Numbered from the stretch's first letter, positions 7,171-13,125 are shown. The stretch is 37,229 nt of DNA from a virus (IMGVR_UViG_3300037584_000579:1-37229); one strand, 5' to 3'. The notes: generated by a model from the sequence alone, not told the origin. Program-made: numbers and translations.

Positions 7171-7271
7171 CTACTATTTTTGCTTCTACTAGATACGAAG
7201 TCTAGAGATAAGTTTAAGCAGAAGGGCCTAGCGTTCTACTAAGCCCGTTCTACTATTTAGCCGTTCTATTT
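7171..7271 (-). repeat. Repeated TAGTAGAAC words in a leftward leader
   Basis: On the + strand GTTCTACTA occurs at 7233-7241 and 7247-7255, with a variant at 7263-7271. CTACTA occurs again at 7171-7176 and 7186-7191. On the leftward transcript these read TAGTAGAAC, in the leader of the basic 152-residue gene. They could be protein or RNA regulatory sites, or a by-product of the CTA/TAG-rich composition of this arm. Confidence 0.4.
7224..7246 (-). other. Possible RNA hairpin in leader
   Basis: GGGCCTAG at 7224-7231 pairs with CTAAGCCC at 7239-7246, with one internal mismatch and a 7-base loop. No U-tract follows on either strand, so it is not a canonical terminator. It lies between the stop of the 90-residue gene and the start of the basic protein, where a processing or stability element would fit. 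Confidence 0.35.
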
Positions 7272-7538
7272 AGAGCAATTAAGAGAGACTTTAGTTATCT
7301 CTTGTCCTGTTGGTAGGTTACTGTTCCATTCTACAAGGTTCCTATCTATTACTTCCTGCCCTTGCTCCCACCAGTCCTTAACCTCTTGGGGTGCATGGTC
7401 TAGTTTGCCGATTCTACTAGAAGCTGAAACAATGCCATTTGCAATGGCTGTATTAGTCATCTTATCTACTGTCTCTTTATCTAGTCCAGATGCTTCTAGA
7501 CCTTTCCTAAAAGCTATGTTGTTTATTTTCTTACTCAT
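7266..7538 (-). CDS. Hypothetical 90-residue protein
   Basis: Unknown function. The N-terminal half is helical (FRKGLEASGLDKETVDKMT), the middle is Ser/Gly-rich, and the C-terminal half contains DWWEQGQEVIDRNLVEW. There is no transmembrane segment or metal motif. The ribosome binding site is weak (an AGG about 15 bases upstream of the ATG). A candidate leftward promoter at 7568-7597 would make it the first gene of its transcript. Confidence 0.65.
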   Translation of the reverse strand: MSKKINNIAFRKGLEASGLDKETVDKMTNTAIANGIVSASSRIGKLDHAPQEVKDWWEQGQEVIDRNLVEWNSNLPTGQEITKVSLNCSK

Positions 7539-7558
7539 TGTTATCTATTATCCTTTTA

Positions 7559-7578
7559 TCTACTAAAAATATAGTAGA
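7559..7578. promoter_or_regulatory. Inverted repeat overlapping a -10 element (candidate operator)
   Basis: TCTACTA (7559-7565) and TAGTAGA (7572-7578) are perfect 7-base arms around a 6-base spacer. They sit on top of the candidate leftward TATATT at 7568-7573, where a bound repressor would block the promoter of the 90-residue gene. Confidence 0.4.
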
Positions 7579-7597
7579 TTTGTTTGTTTGATTTAAA
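7568..7597 (-). promoter_or_regulatory. Candidate leftward sigma70-type promoter
   Basis: Read leftward, a TTTAAA -35-like element (7592-7597) is separated by 18 bases from TATATT (7568-7573). The -10 and the 18-base spacing match the three stronger promoters in this window; the -35 is weak. It would drive the 90-residue gene and perhaps the whole leftward cluster. Confidence 0.4.
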
Positions 7598-7633
7598 ACG
7601 TATTTTCATGGCCTTAATGTACAGCAGTCAGCC

Positions 7634-7656
7634 AAAAAAACAAATATTGTATTTGT
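7634..7656 (-). terminator. Stem with T-run, possible leftward terminator
   Basis: Perfect 7-base arms ACAAATA (7640-7646) and TATTTGT (7650-7656) around TTG. On the leftward strand the stem is followed by a run of six further T (complement of 7634-7639). The stem is AT-rich and therefore weak, so an operator is an alternative. It would end transcripts from the 77-residue gene. Confidence 0.35.
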
Positions 7657-7732
7657 AGTTTATTATTCGTAACTTCAGGACTTTTTGCCTATTAGATAAG
7701 AATGAGACTCAATCTCAATAAGAATAAGTGGT

Positions 7733-7865
7733 GACGTATAGGTAAGGTAGCTGACGTAAACGTAAGGTAAGTAACGTAATAGTAAGTTGTATTACCTTAA
7801 CGTAAAGAATCTAACTAAAAAGTCAGTTTTCTAACGTAAACGGAATTTTACTTTCGCTAACGTAA
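7733..7865 (+). repeat. Array of TAACGTAA-type repeats (iteron-like)
   Basis: ACGTA-centred repeats begin at 7734, 7754, 7760, 7774, 7800, 7834 and 7860, all in the same orientation. Four are exact TAACGTAA (7772-7779, 7798-7805, 7832-7839, 7858-7865); the others are GACGTA(A) or partial. Spacings are 20, 6, 14, 26, 34 and 26 bases. The 9-mer CTAACGTAA also occurs inverted at 8591-8599, in the leader behind the leftward promoter. Direct repeats of this kind typically bind an initiator or repressor. Confidence 0.6.
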
Positions 7866-7907
7866 GGGGGGGCTATGCCGCAAATAAGAGGCACACACAA
7901 ATTGGTG

Positions 7908-7924
7908 CTATTTTTTAAAAATAG
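7908..7924. repeat. All-AT palindrome
   Basis: CTATTTTTTAAAAATAG is self-complementary apart from its central base. It lies just past the stop of the 77-residue gene. It lacks GC pairs, so a rho-independent terminator is unlikely; DNA bending or melting near an origin is possible. Confidence 0.35.
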
Positions 7925-7934
7925 GTAGTTTAAG

Positions 7935-8168
7935 TTAGCTACAAGGGTATAGATTTCCTGTATATTCCGGTGTATCTAGTATTTCTAACTCATCTGCGTT
8001 TTGTAGTCTGCTTACTATTTCTGCTAAATCATAGCGTACTTTGCTAGATGCATCTATAGTGTCTGTAATACTGAGGTTCTTTGCTAGTTTGATAGCTTCG
8101 TTAATATTCTTGAAGCTTGATTCTTCTCGCCAATGGTTATCCATGGCCTTTTCCATTGTAGTTTTCAT
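7935..8168 (-). CDS. Hypothetical 77-residue protein
   Basis: Unknown function. Acidic and mostly helical (INEAIKLAKNLSITDTIDA, then DLAEIVSRLQNADELEIL), with a short C-terminal tail ending YPCS. The ATG has an AAAGGG/GAG-like region 4-12 bases upstream. A 169-base spacer separates it from the next upstream gene. That spacer holds a TATATT on the leftward strand but no convincing -35, so whether it has its own promoter is unclear. Confidence 0.6.
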   Translation of the reverse strand: MKTTMEKAMDNHWREESSFKNINEAIKLAKNLSITDTIDASSKVRYDLAEIVSRLQNADELEILDTPEYTGNLYPCS

Positions 8169-8337
8169 TTTCTCAACCCTTTTGTTACCTAAATTTACTT
8201 ATGAAAAGTTGCCTAATGCAAGAGTTTTCAAAATATATTGTAAAAATTCTGTAGAGGTAAGGAGTTAAAGTAGTGTTATTTAGCGATATTTTGCCTATAT
8301 ACGGCATTTTCTTGCAAAACTGGTATATATACTAGGC

Positions 8338-8574
8338 TTAGTCCATTTTGATAGATTTTTCCCCTGTTTTCGTATCCACTAAATAGTACAAATAATCTAA
8401 TATCTCGTCTTTTGCTTCACTTCCCCTGACTCCAGCTACTTTTGTTACTTTTTCTACCTCATATCCTTTATCTAGGACATCTGCTATCTCTTCCCACTTA
8501 GCTTCTTTAAATAACTTATCTAGGTCTAAGTCATCTTGTGGTAGTAATAGTAGTGATGTTAGTAATATTCCCAC
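8338..8574 (-). CDS. Hypothetical 78-residue protein, first leftward gene
   Basis: Unknown function. GTG start. After a Leu-rich N-terminus (GILLTSLLLLPQDDLDLDK) comes an acidic helical body with EIADVLDKGYEVEKVTKVAGV and a DEILDYLYYLV segment. The start lacks a good ribosome binding site (only AAAGAAAGAAA). It is the first gene behind the leftward half of the divergent promoter, with a leader of about 78 bases that carries an inverted repeat and a tandem 9-mer. This position suits a small regulator, but no HTH is evident. Confidence 0.6.
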   Translation of the reverse strand: MGILLTSLLLLPQDDLDLDKLFKEAKWEEIADVLDKGYEVEKVTKVAGVRGSEAKDEILDYLYYLVDTKTGEKSIKMD

Positions 8575-8587
8575 TTTCTTTCTTTTA

Positions 8588-8605
8588 ATATTACGTTAGT
8601 AATAT
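8588..8605. promoter_or_regulatory. Inverted repeat containing a CTAACGTAA site (candidate operator)
   Basis: ATATTAC (8588-8594) and GTAATAT (8599-8605) form perfect arms around GTTA. The site includes the 9-mer CTAACGTAA on the leftward strand (8591-8599), the same word found in the repeat array at 7831-7839 and 7857-7865. It lies in the leader of the first leftward gene, downstream of its promoter. Confidence 0.45.
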
Positions 8606-8618
8606 ATTTTCTTTCTTT

Positions 8619-8636
8619 ACTAAGTAAACTAAGTAA
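8619..8636. repeat. Tandem 9-mer in the leftward leader
   Basis: ACTAAGTAA is repeated twice without a gap (8619-8627, 8628-8636). It lies just downstream of the predicted leftward transcription start, where a bound protein could block elongation. A chance origin in AT-rich sequence is possible. Confidence 0.35.
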
Positions 8637-8658
8637 CTCCCGGGCTTAAGTCCCTAAT

Positions 8659-8688
8659 AATATACTAATCAAAGTACACAAAAAGCAA
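8659..8688 (-). promoter_or_regulatory. Leftward promoter of the divergent pair
   Basis: Read leftward, TTCTTGCTT gives a -35 of TTGCTT (8683-8688), then 18 bases, then TATATT (8659-8664). Spacing and -10 are identical to the two rightward promoters at 8715-8744 and 13002-13031, and all three share TTCTTG at the -35. It should drive the leftward arm. Confidence 0.65.
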
Positions 8689-8714
8689 GAACTATTTTAA
8701 AATAAATTAATTTC

Positions 8715-8744
8715 TTGACATATTTATACTTATGTTTATATATT
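8715..8744 (+). promoter_or_regulatory. Rightward promoter of the divergent pair
   Basis: A perfect TTGACA (8715-8720), an 18-base spacer and TATATT (8739-8744). The -35 boxes of the two divergent promoters are 26 bases apart across an A+T-only stretch that could serve as a shared UP element. The predicted start near 8751 leaves only about six bases before the ATG at 8757. Confidence 0.75.
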
Positions 8745-8756
8745 CAGGCACGGTAT

Positions 8757-8984
8757 ATGAATAAATTACTTAACATAGCAAGAACACATTGTGCAAACTG
8801 GGATGCAGGCAAATGCGTCGGTTGTGTCTTTACTAGGACAGAGAAAGGTTTATCATTTAGGTTATCTGAAAGGTTAAGTGGTCAGAAGTGTTCAGTTGAA
8901 AAAGGATGTGAATACTTTGAAAATATTGTTATACCGGGAATGCAAGACAAAATAACAATAACTAAACTATTGGAGAGCAAATGA
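8757..8984 (+). CDS. Small Cys-rich protein, first rightward gene
   Basis: A 75-residue protein with Cys at 12, 20, 23, 45 and 51 (CX7CX2C ... CX5C), consistent with a small metal-binding fold. I do not recognise a family. The ATG at 8757 is chosen because upstream in-frame codons lie inside the promoter's -35 and -10. There is no clear ribosome binding site and the leader would be only about six bases, so translation may be near-leaderless. It ends overlapping the next gene as ATGA. Confidence 0.65.
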   Translation: MNKLLNIARTHCANWDAGKCVGCVFTRTEKGLSFRLSERLSGQKCSVEKGCEYFENIVIPGMQDKITITKLLESK

Positions 8985-9265
8985 TAATCGGTGGACACCA
9001 TTACAAAGTAAAACTTGTTGATGAGATGAAAGTAGAGGGAGGTATTGTACTAGGTATGCACAATACGAAAGAATGCGTAATTAACATTGACAAAGAGCAA
9101 ACACTTTCAAGAAAGAAAGAAACATTGATACATGAAACAATACATGCTATACTTACCAATGCTGGCTTTGCAGAGCAAGATGAGCATTATATTGACACAT
9201 TGGCTAACGGACTATTTCAATTAGGTGTAGGAGACTTATTGTGGAAGAAAAGAGAGGATAAGTAA
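8981..9265 (+). CDS. Small HExxH zinc metalloprotease-like protein
   Basis: A 94-residue protein with a single HETIH motif (51-55) in the context ETLIHETIHAIL, followed by DEHYIDTLANGLFQL, where a third ligand (Glu/His around 66-69) could lie. This is the layout of the short phage proteins related to ImmA/IrrE or SprT-type metallopeptidases. The fold likely binds zinc; the target is unknown. Repressor cleavage is known for ImmA, but that role is not shown here. It is coupled by ATGA overlap to the Cys-rich gene and by TAATG to the next small gene. Confidence 0.65.
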   Translation: MIIGGHHYKVKLVDEMKVEGGIVLGMHNTKECVINIDKEQTLSRKKETLIHETIHAILTNAGFAEQDEHYIDTLANGLFQLGVGDLLWKKREDK

Positions 9266-9375
9266 TGAAGGTAGCATTAGTAACATTAGCAATGATTTCT
9301 GGAAAGCTATGGTTTTTCTTAGAAGGATTATTTATCATATGCCTAGTAAAGGTGCTTAAGGGAGTAATGAAGTGA
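9265..9375 (+). CDS. Small single-span membrane peptide, 36 aa
   Basis: The frame starts at an ATG overlapping the preceding stop (TAATG) and ends in TGA overlapping the GTG of the metallophosphoesterase (GTGA). The peptide has a hydrophobic segment (KLWFFLEGLFIICLVKVL) that could cross the membrane once, with Lys on both sides. Function is unknown. Stop/start overlaps on both sides favour a translated gene over random open frame. Confidence 0.5.
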   Translation: MKVALVTLAMISGKLWFFLEGLFIICLVKVLKGVMK

Positions 9376-10130
9376 AAAGAGCTATAGTTACTCCCGACAA
9401 GCACTTTCCATTTGAAGACAAGAAAGCAATCAAAGTATTGTGTAAGGCTATTGAGCTTGTTAAGCCAGAGATATATATTGATTTAGGGGACACGGGTGAA
9501 TGGGAGTCTGTGTCCCATTGGCAATGGAAGAAAAAGAAAAGACCTCCATTAGAATACCAGCTACCTTTTGTTTATAAAGAAATAGAAGAAGTAAATAAAG
9601 GAATGGATATTATAGATGCTTCTTTAGATAAGGCTGGAACTAAACAACGTCACTTTATTGAGGGGAACCATGATGATTGGCTTAATAGATTTGTTGAGGA
9701 AAATCCATACTTGGCTGATGATATGCTTGTTAAGAATGCACTTAAACTTGCTGAGCGTGGATACAAGTACCACAAGATTGGCAAGATGCTTAAGATTGGT
9801 AAAATCAATTTCTATCACGGACATCATTTCGCTGGGGTTAATCATACTCGTAACCACTTGCTTCGCCTTGGTGGTAATGTTATGTATGGACATCATCATG
9901 ATATACAACAATCATCCATTACTCATATTGACGGGGTTAAATCAGCATGGTCAATAGGATGCTTAAAAGACATGAGTGCTGAAGCTAATGAGTGGTTAGG
10001 TAACAGACAGCATAATTGGCAACATGCATTTGCTATTGTAGACTTTCATAAGAACAGAAACTTCAATGTAACTGTTCATCAGATAGTAAATGGGGTAAGT
10101 ACAGTTGATGGTAAAGTTATCAAGGCTTAG
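9372..10130 (+). CDS. Calcineurin-like metallophosphoesterase
   Basis: A 252-residue protein with the complete metallophosphoesterase signature: D-x-H at 9-11, GD at 39-40, GNHD at 98-101, GHH at 150-152 and GHHH at 173-176, which bind a dinuclear metal centre. Substrates of such phage enzymes range from nucleic acid ends to cyclic nucleotides and phosphoproteins; the sequence does not say which. It starts with GTG overlapping the stop of the membrane peptide and is immediately upstream of the small terminase, so it is expressed with packaging genes. Confidence 0.85.
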   Translation: MKRAIVTPDKHFPFEDKKAIKVLCKAIELVKPEIYIDLGDTGEWESVSHWQWKKKKRPPLEYQLPFVYKEIEEVNKGMDIIDASLDKAGTKQRHFIEGNHDDWLNRFVEENPYLADDMLVKNALKLAERGYKYHKIGKMLKIGKINFYHGHHFAGVNHTRNHLLRLGGNVMYGHHHDIQQSSITHIDGVKSAWSIGCLKDMSAEANEWLGNRQHNWQHAFAIVDFHKNRNFNVTVHQIVNGVSTVDGKVIKA

Positions 10131-10885
10131 TGAAAATAAGAAAGATAAAGAGCAAAGACTATTATCTATTTGATAATGAGACTGAGTTTCAAGAATGGTA
10201 TCCAAAACAAGTATTGCATCATGACTGGAGAACTGCAAAGTCAGAAGAATGGGTGCTATGTGATGATGGCCAAGTATGTCAGGTTTTAAAAAGAGGTGCT
10301 TTGAAAAGAGGCAATGTGTATGTTGACTACATTAGAACTGTTATAGGTTCCTTTGTTTGCAACAAATCAACAAAGATGAAAGGAGCAATGAGAAAGAACA
10401 TGTATTCTTTCGGTGCTCAAGACAAAACAGCTTATGAGGTAGTAAAGGAAAGGAAGTCGCCTACAAGAAAAGAGTTTTTATTTGCTAAGTATGTAGCAAA
10501 GGGTGAAGATACGGTAGATGCATTTATGAAAGCATTTCCTGCTAAAAGCAGAAAACATGCTAAGAAGAATGCAGGCTTACTTATGAGTACAAAAAGGATA
10601 AAAGGTTTGATACGAGAAGAAATAGAAAAAGTAATGAATGAGGCTGAGATAACGCCTCTTTATATACTTGAGAAGATGAAAGACATTATTGAGTCAGAAG
10701 CATCTAGGGATAGTGATAAAGTATCTTTGTTAAAAGAACTTGTTGCTATAGCTGGTATGAGGGATACAGAAAAGAAATCTGAATCTGTTACTTTGTTTCA
10801 AGGTTTTTCAAGTGAACAGCTTGATGCAATAAGTGGCAATAACACACAAAAGCTTGCAGAAGCTAAAAAGGAAATAGAAAGTTGA
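10130..10885 (+). CDS. Terminase small subunit-like protein with extra N-terminal domain
   Basis: A 251-residue protein. The second half (from about residue 110) reads like a Terminase_2-type small subunit: TRKEFLFAKYVAKGEDTVD, then a KSRKHAKKNAGLLMS helix and LIREEIEKVMNEAEITPLYI, the HTH and oligomerisation arrangement that recognises packaging sites. The first 110 residues (with YLFDNETEFQEWYPKQV) are an added domain I do not recognise. GTG start coupled as TAGTG to the phosphoesterase. Its place two genes before the large terminase supports the call. Confidence 0.75.
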   Translation: MKIRKIKSKDYYLFDNETEFQEWYPKQVLHHDWRTAKSEEWVLCDDGQVCQVLKRGALKRGNVYVDYIRTVIGSFVCNKSTKMKGAMRKNMYSFGAQDKTAYEVVKERKSPTRKEFLFAKYVAKGEDTVDAFMKAFPAKSRKHAKKNAGLLMSTKRIKGLIREEIEKVMNEAEITPLYILEKMKDIIESEASRDSDKVSLLKELVAIAGMRDTEKKSESVTLFQGFSSEQLDAISGNNTQKLAEAKKEIES

Positions 10886-11073
10886 ATCTATACGAGATAT
10901 GCATTCAAGTCTTAGAGCATGCCAACAATTCTAATAGGAATTTGGATAACGACATGGATGTTCAATTAATAGCAACTGAAATATATGAGTTGTTTTATGA
11001 ACACCAAATGTATCCAATTGATGATTTACAAGAATATTGGAACTTTAAAGAAGACTTAGATGAAGACGAATAA
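10882..11073 (+). CDS. Hypothetical 63-residue acidic protein
   Basis: Unknown function. It starts with TTG overlapping the TGA of the small terminase (TTGA). It is acidic and helical (DMDVQLIATEIYELFYEHQ), ending KEDLDEDE. It overlaps the following cyclotransferase-like gene by 14 bases. No motif is recognised; its position suggests expression together with the terminase. Confidence 0.6.
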   Translation: MNLYEICIQVLEHANNSNRNLDNDMDVQLIATEIYELFYEHQMYPIDDLQEYWNFKEDLDEDE

Positions 11074-11431
11074 GTTAGCAGTATACGGAACACTAAGAAA
11101 TGGAAAACGAGACACATATAGTGTTAATGGATTTTCTTTAGTTTTCCCGGGGCATAGGCATTTTCCTGCCGCTTTGCATGATAGGAATGCAAAAGGTATG
11201 GTTGTTGAGGTTATGGATGTAGACAAAGCAGACATAGCAGGATATGATATATATGAAAGCATAGACACAGGTCTTTACGAAAGAAGAATTGTTAAGGTTC
11301 ATAAGAAAGATGATGTGATAGACGCTTGGATGTATACTATTGGCCCTGCTCTTATGCAAGGGACAGGTGTGTTTGAAAGAGTTCCTAAACAAGATTGGTT
11401 ATCAGAAGAGTGCCTAAACCTAAGAAAGTAA
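11060..11431 (+). CDS. Gamma-glutamylcyclotransferase-like (AIG2/GGCT fold) protein
   Basis: A 123-residue protein with the family's opening VYGTLRNG (8-15), which forms the substrate-binding loop, and the GYDIYESIDTGLYERRIV block (61-78). Glu66 aligns with the conserved acid of this fold and YER at 73-75 with the conserved YxR. Such enzymes release pyroglutamate from gamma-glutamyl amines or peptides. It sits between the small and large terminase genes, overlapping both neighbours. The AIG2 family is a known neighbour of Amidoligase_2 ligases in fungi, which makes its presence in the same phage as two such ligases notable. Confidence 0.8.
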   Translation: MKTNKLAVYGTLRNGKRDTYSVNGFSLVFPGHRHFPAALHDRNAKGMVVEVMDVDKADIAGYDIYESIDTGLYERRIVKVHKKDDVIDAWMYTIGPALMQGTGVFERVPKQDWLSEECLNLRK

Positions 11432-12993
11432 ACATAAACAAAAACAATGTGTCTGACAAAGAGAGAGTTCTTGAGTTAGCAAGAAAAGATATTATATCCT
11501 TTGGTCAGTTGTTCTTACCAGATGACTTTATGAAGTCAACTCCTGCCGCATATCACTATGAATTAAATAACTTACTATTAGATGAGACTAAGAAAAGAAA
11601 CTGCATCATACTTCCTAGAGGGCATAGTAAGTCTACATTGGCTAAGACAGCATTACTGTACCATCTTTACTTTAATCCAGAGGGAAAGAAAGAATTTATT
11701 GCTTGGGTTGCTGAGGAACAGTCTCAGGCTATTGACCATATCAAATACTTACAAAACCACATAGAAACAAATCCTGCACTTAACTATTACTTTGGTAGTA
11801 TACAGGGGAGTAAGTGGACTGAGAAAGAGTTTACAACTAGCAAAGGTGATAGAATTATAGCCAAGGGTACATCACAAAGACTTCGTGGTCGTTCTCAGCT
11901 AGGGTTAAGATATACAAAGATTATACTTGATGACTTTGAATCAGAGTTAAATACAAAAACACCAGACAGAAGAAGAGAGATTAAAGAGTGGGTTATGTCA
12001 ACAGTCGAACCTGCACTTGAAAACTCAAAAGGCAATGAAGGTTCAATCTGGTTGATTGGTACAATAGTGCACTATGATTCATTCTTGCAAAGTATATATG
12101 ATGGATATGTAGAAGCAGAAAGAGATAAGAGAAGTTATGCATGGGATGTTATGTATCACAAGGCCATAGATACAGATGGTACAGTTCTTTGGCCTAGCTA
12201 CTTTTCAAAAGAAAAGCTTTTAGATATAAGAAGAAGGTTTGAAGATGTCGGCTTAGCACATAAGTTTGCACAAGAGTATCTAAATGAAGCTAGGGACTTA
12301 GAGAATGCAAAGTTTAAAACAGATAGGCTTGAATACTATGACCATGAGTTTGAAAGCAGAGATGGATATGCATACCTTGTAAACACAAAAGATGCTATAC
12401 CTGTAAATATTTACATGGGTGTTGACTTAGCTTATGAAGCTACAGAATCTAGTGACTATCAGATTATTATGGTAATAGGTATAGATAGTGATAGAAACAT
12501 ATATGTCATTGATTACATGAGAGAACATATACCTTTGTATGATATGCCAGAACAAATACTAGAATACGCTAGAGAGTTTTCTCCTGTAAAAAGAGTTAAC
12601 GTTGAGCATGTTGGTGCTCAGGGTATAATTAAGGACGCTGTCAATAGCTTATCTGGTAAAGAAAGAAAGGTTGCTCCGGGCATAGCATTAGGTGTTAGAC
12701 CTCCTAGTGGTATAAAAAAAGAAGATAGGTTAGAGTCATTGCTAGCACCAATAGTAAACAGAAGAAAGATGTTTATAAAAAGAAGTCACAATAGCTTAGT
12801 TGATGAAATGTTTCAGTTTCCAAAAGGAAAGAACGATGACATACTTGATGGCTTGTGGTATGCTATAAATAAAGCTAGGCCTCCTGTTAGTAAGAAGTTT
12901 GATGCATTGGATTTTTTAGAAAACAAAACAGTTAAAACTGTGTCAAAAACAACCAAAAGAGTTATCTCTTGGGTAACTGGACAAAAAATATAA
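11395..12993 (+). CDS. terL: Terminase large subunit
   Basis: The DNA-packaging motor ATPase and headful/cos nuclease, 532 residues. The ATPase has Walker A PRGHSKST (74-81), Walker B IILDDFE (176-182) and a coupling motif GTIVHYDS (222-229). The RNase H-like nuclease has GVDLAYE (Asp344), VEHVG (Glu404) and NDDILDGL (Asp481/482). The frame opens with TTG at 11395; a GTG at 11410 is an alternative. Either start overlaps the cyclotransferase gene by 22-37 bases. A promoter follows its stop, so portal and capsid genes get a fresh transcript. Confidence 0.95.
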   Translation: MVIRRVPKPKKVNINKNNVSDKERVLELARKDIISFGQLFLPDDFMKSTPAAYHYELNNLLLDETKKRNCIILPRGHSKSTLAKTALLYHLYFNPEGKKEFIAWVAEEQSQAIDHIKYLQNHIETNPALNYYFGSIQGSKWTEKEFTTSKGDRIIAKGTSQRLRGRSQLGLRYTKIILDDFESELNTKTPDRRREIKEWVMSTVEPALENSKGNEGSIWLIGTIVHYDSFLQSIYDGYVEAERDKRSYAWDVMYHKAIDTDGTVLWPSYFSKEKLLDIRRRFEDVGLAHKFAQEYLNEARDLENAKFKTDRLEYYDHEFESRDGYAYLVNTKDAIPVNIYMGVDLAYEATESSDYQIIMVIGIDSDRNIYVIDYMREHIPLYDMPEQILEYAREFSPVKRVNVEHVGAQGIIKDAVNSLSGKERKVAPGIALGVRPPSGIKKEDRLESLLAPIVNRRKMFIKRSHNSLVDEMFQFPKGKNDDILDGLWYAINKARPPVSKKFDALDFLENKTVKTVSKTTKRVISWVTGQKI

Positions 12994-13001
12994 AAAAGTT
13001 C

Positions 13002-13031
13002 TTGCATTGTATATATTTATCTTTGTATATT
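13002..13031 (+). promoter_or_regulatory. Rightward promoter before the portal gene
   Basis: TTCTTGCAT supplies a -35 of TTGCAT (13002-13007), with an 18-base spacer and TATATT (13026-13031) followed by CA, as in the promoter at 8715-8744. It lies in the only sizeable gap between TerL and portal. The predicted start is near 13038. Confidence 0.65.
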
Positions 13032-13125
13032 CAACACCAAAAAGGTAGGTGTATCTATTTCTAGTATACGAGAGTTAGAAAAGAACGAAGTACAGAAGTC
13101 GGAAGTAAACAGACAGCTATGGAGA

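Larger units (their letters stand above)
7539..7934. other. Gene-free regulatory or origin-like region
   Basis: About 396 bases with no credible gene on either strand between two leftward genes. It contains a promoter-like pair with an overlapping inverted repeat, a stem plus T-run, a cluster of TAACGTAA-type repeats, a run of seven G (7866-7872) and an all-AT palindrome. The mix of iterated sites, AT-rich stretches and inverted repeats fits a replication origin or a multi-operator control region. Neither role is proven. Confidence 0.5.

Noticed and set aside
7132-7265. Possible tRNA in the leader between two leftward genes
   Set aside because: There are GTTCTA words and a stem, but no T-loop GTTCRA-type consensus, no acceptor stem and no CCA-compatible cloverleaf on either strand.
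7733-7865. CRISPR-like array
   Set aside because: Repeats are only 6-9 bases with irregular spacers of a few to about 30 bases; there are no cas genes.
7908-7924. Rho-independent terminator for the 77-residue gene
   Set aside because: The palindrome contains almost no GC pairs and no separate U-tract beyond its own arms, so it would not be a stable terminator.
8305-8335. Rightward promoter from TTCTTGCAA before TATATATAC
   Set aside because: The distance between the two elements is only about 8 bases, and it points into the end of an oppositely oriented gene.
8757-13000. Lysogeny module or integrase
   Set aside because: No recombinase, repressor with clear HTH, or attachment-site repeat could be seen in the window; the rest of the genome is not visible.
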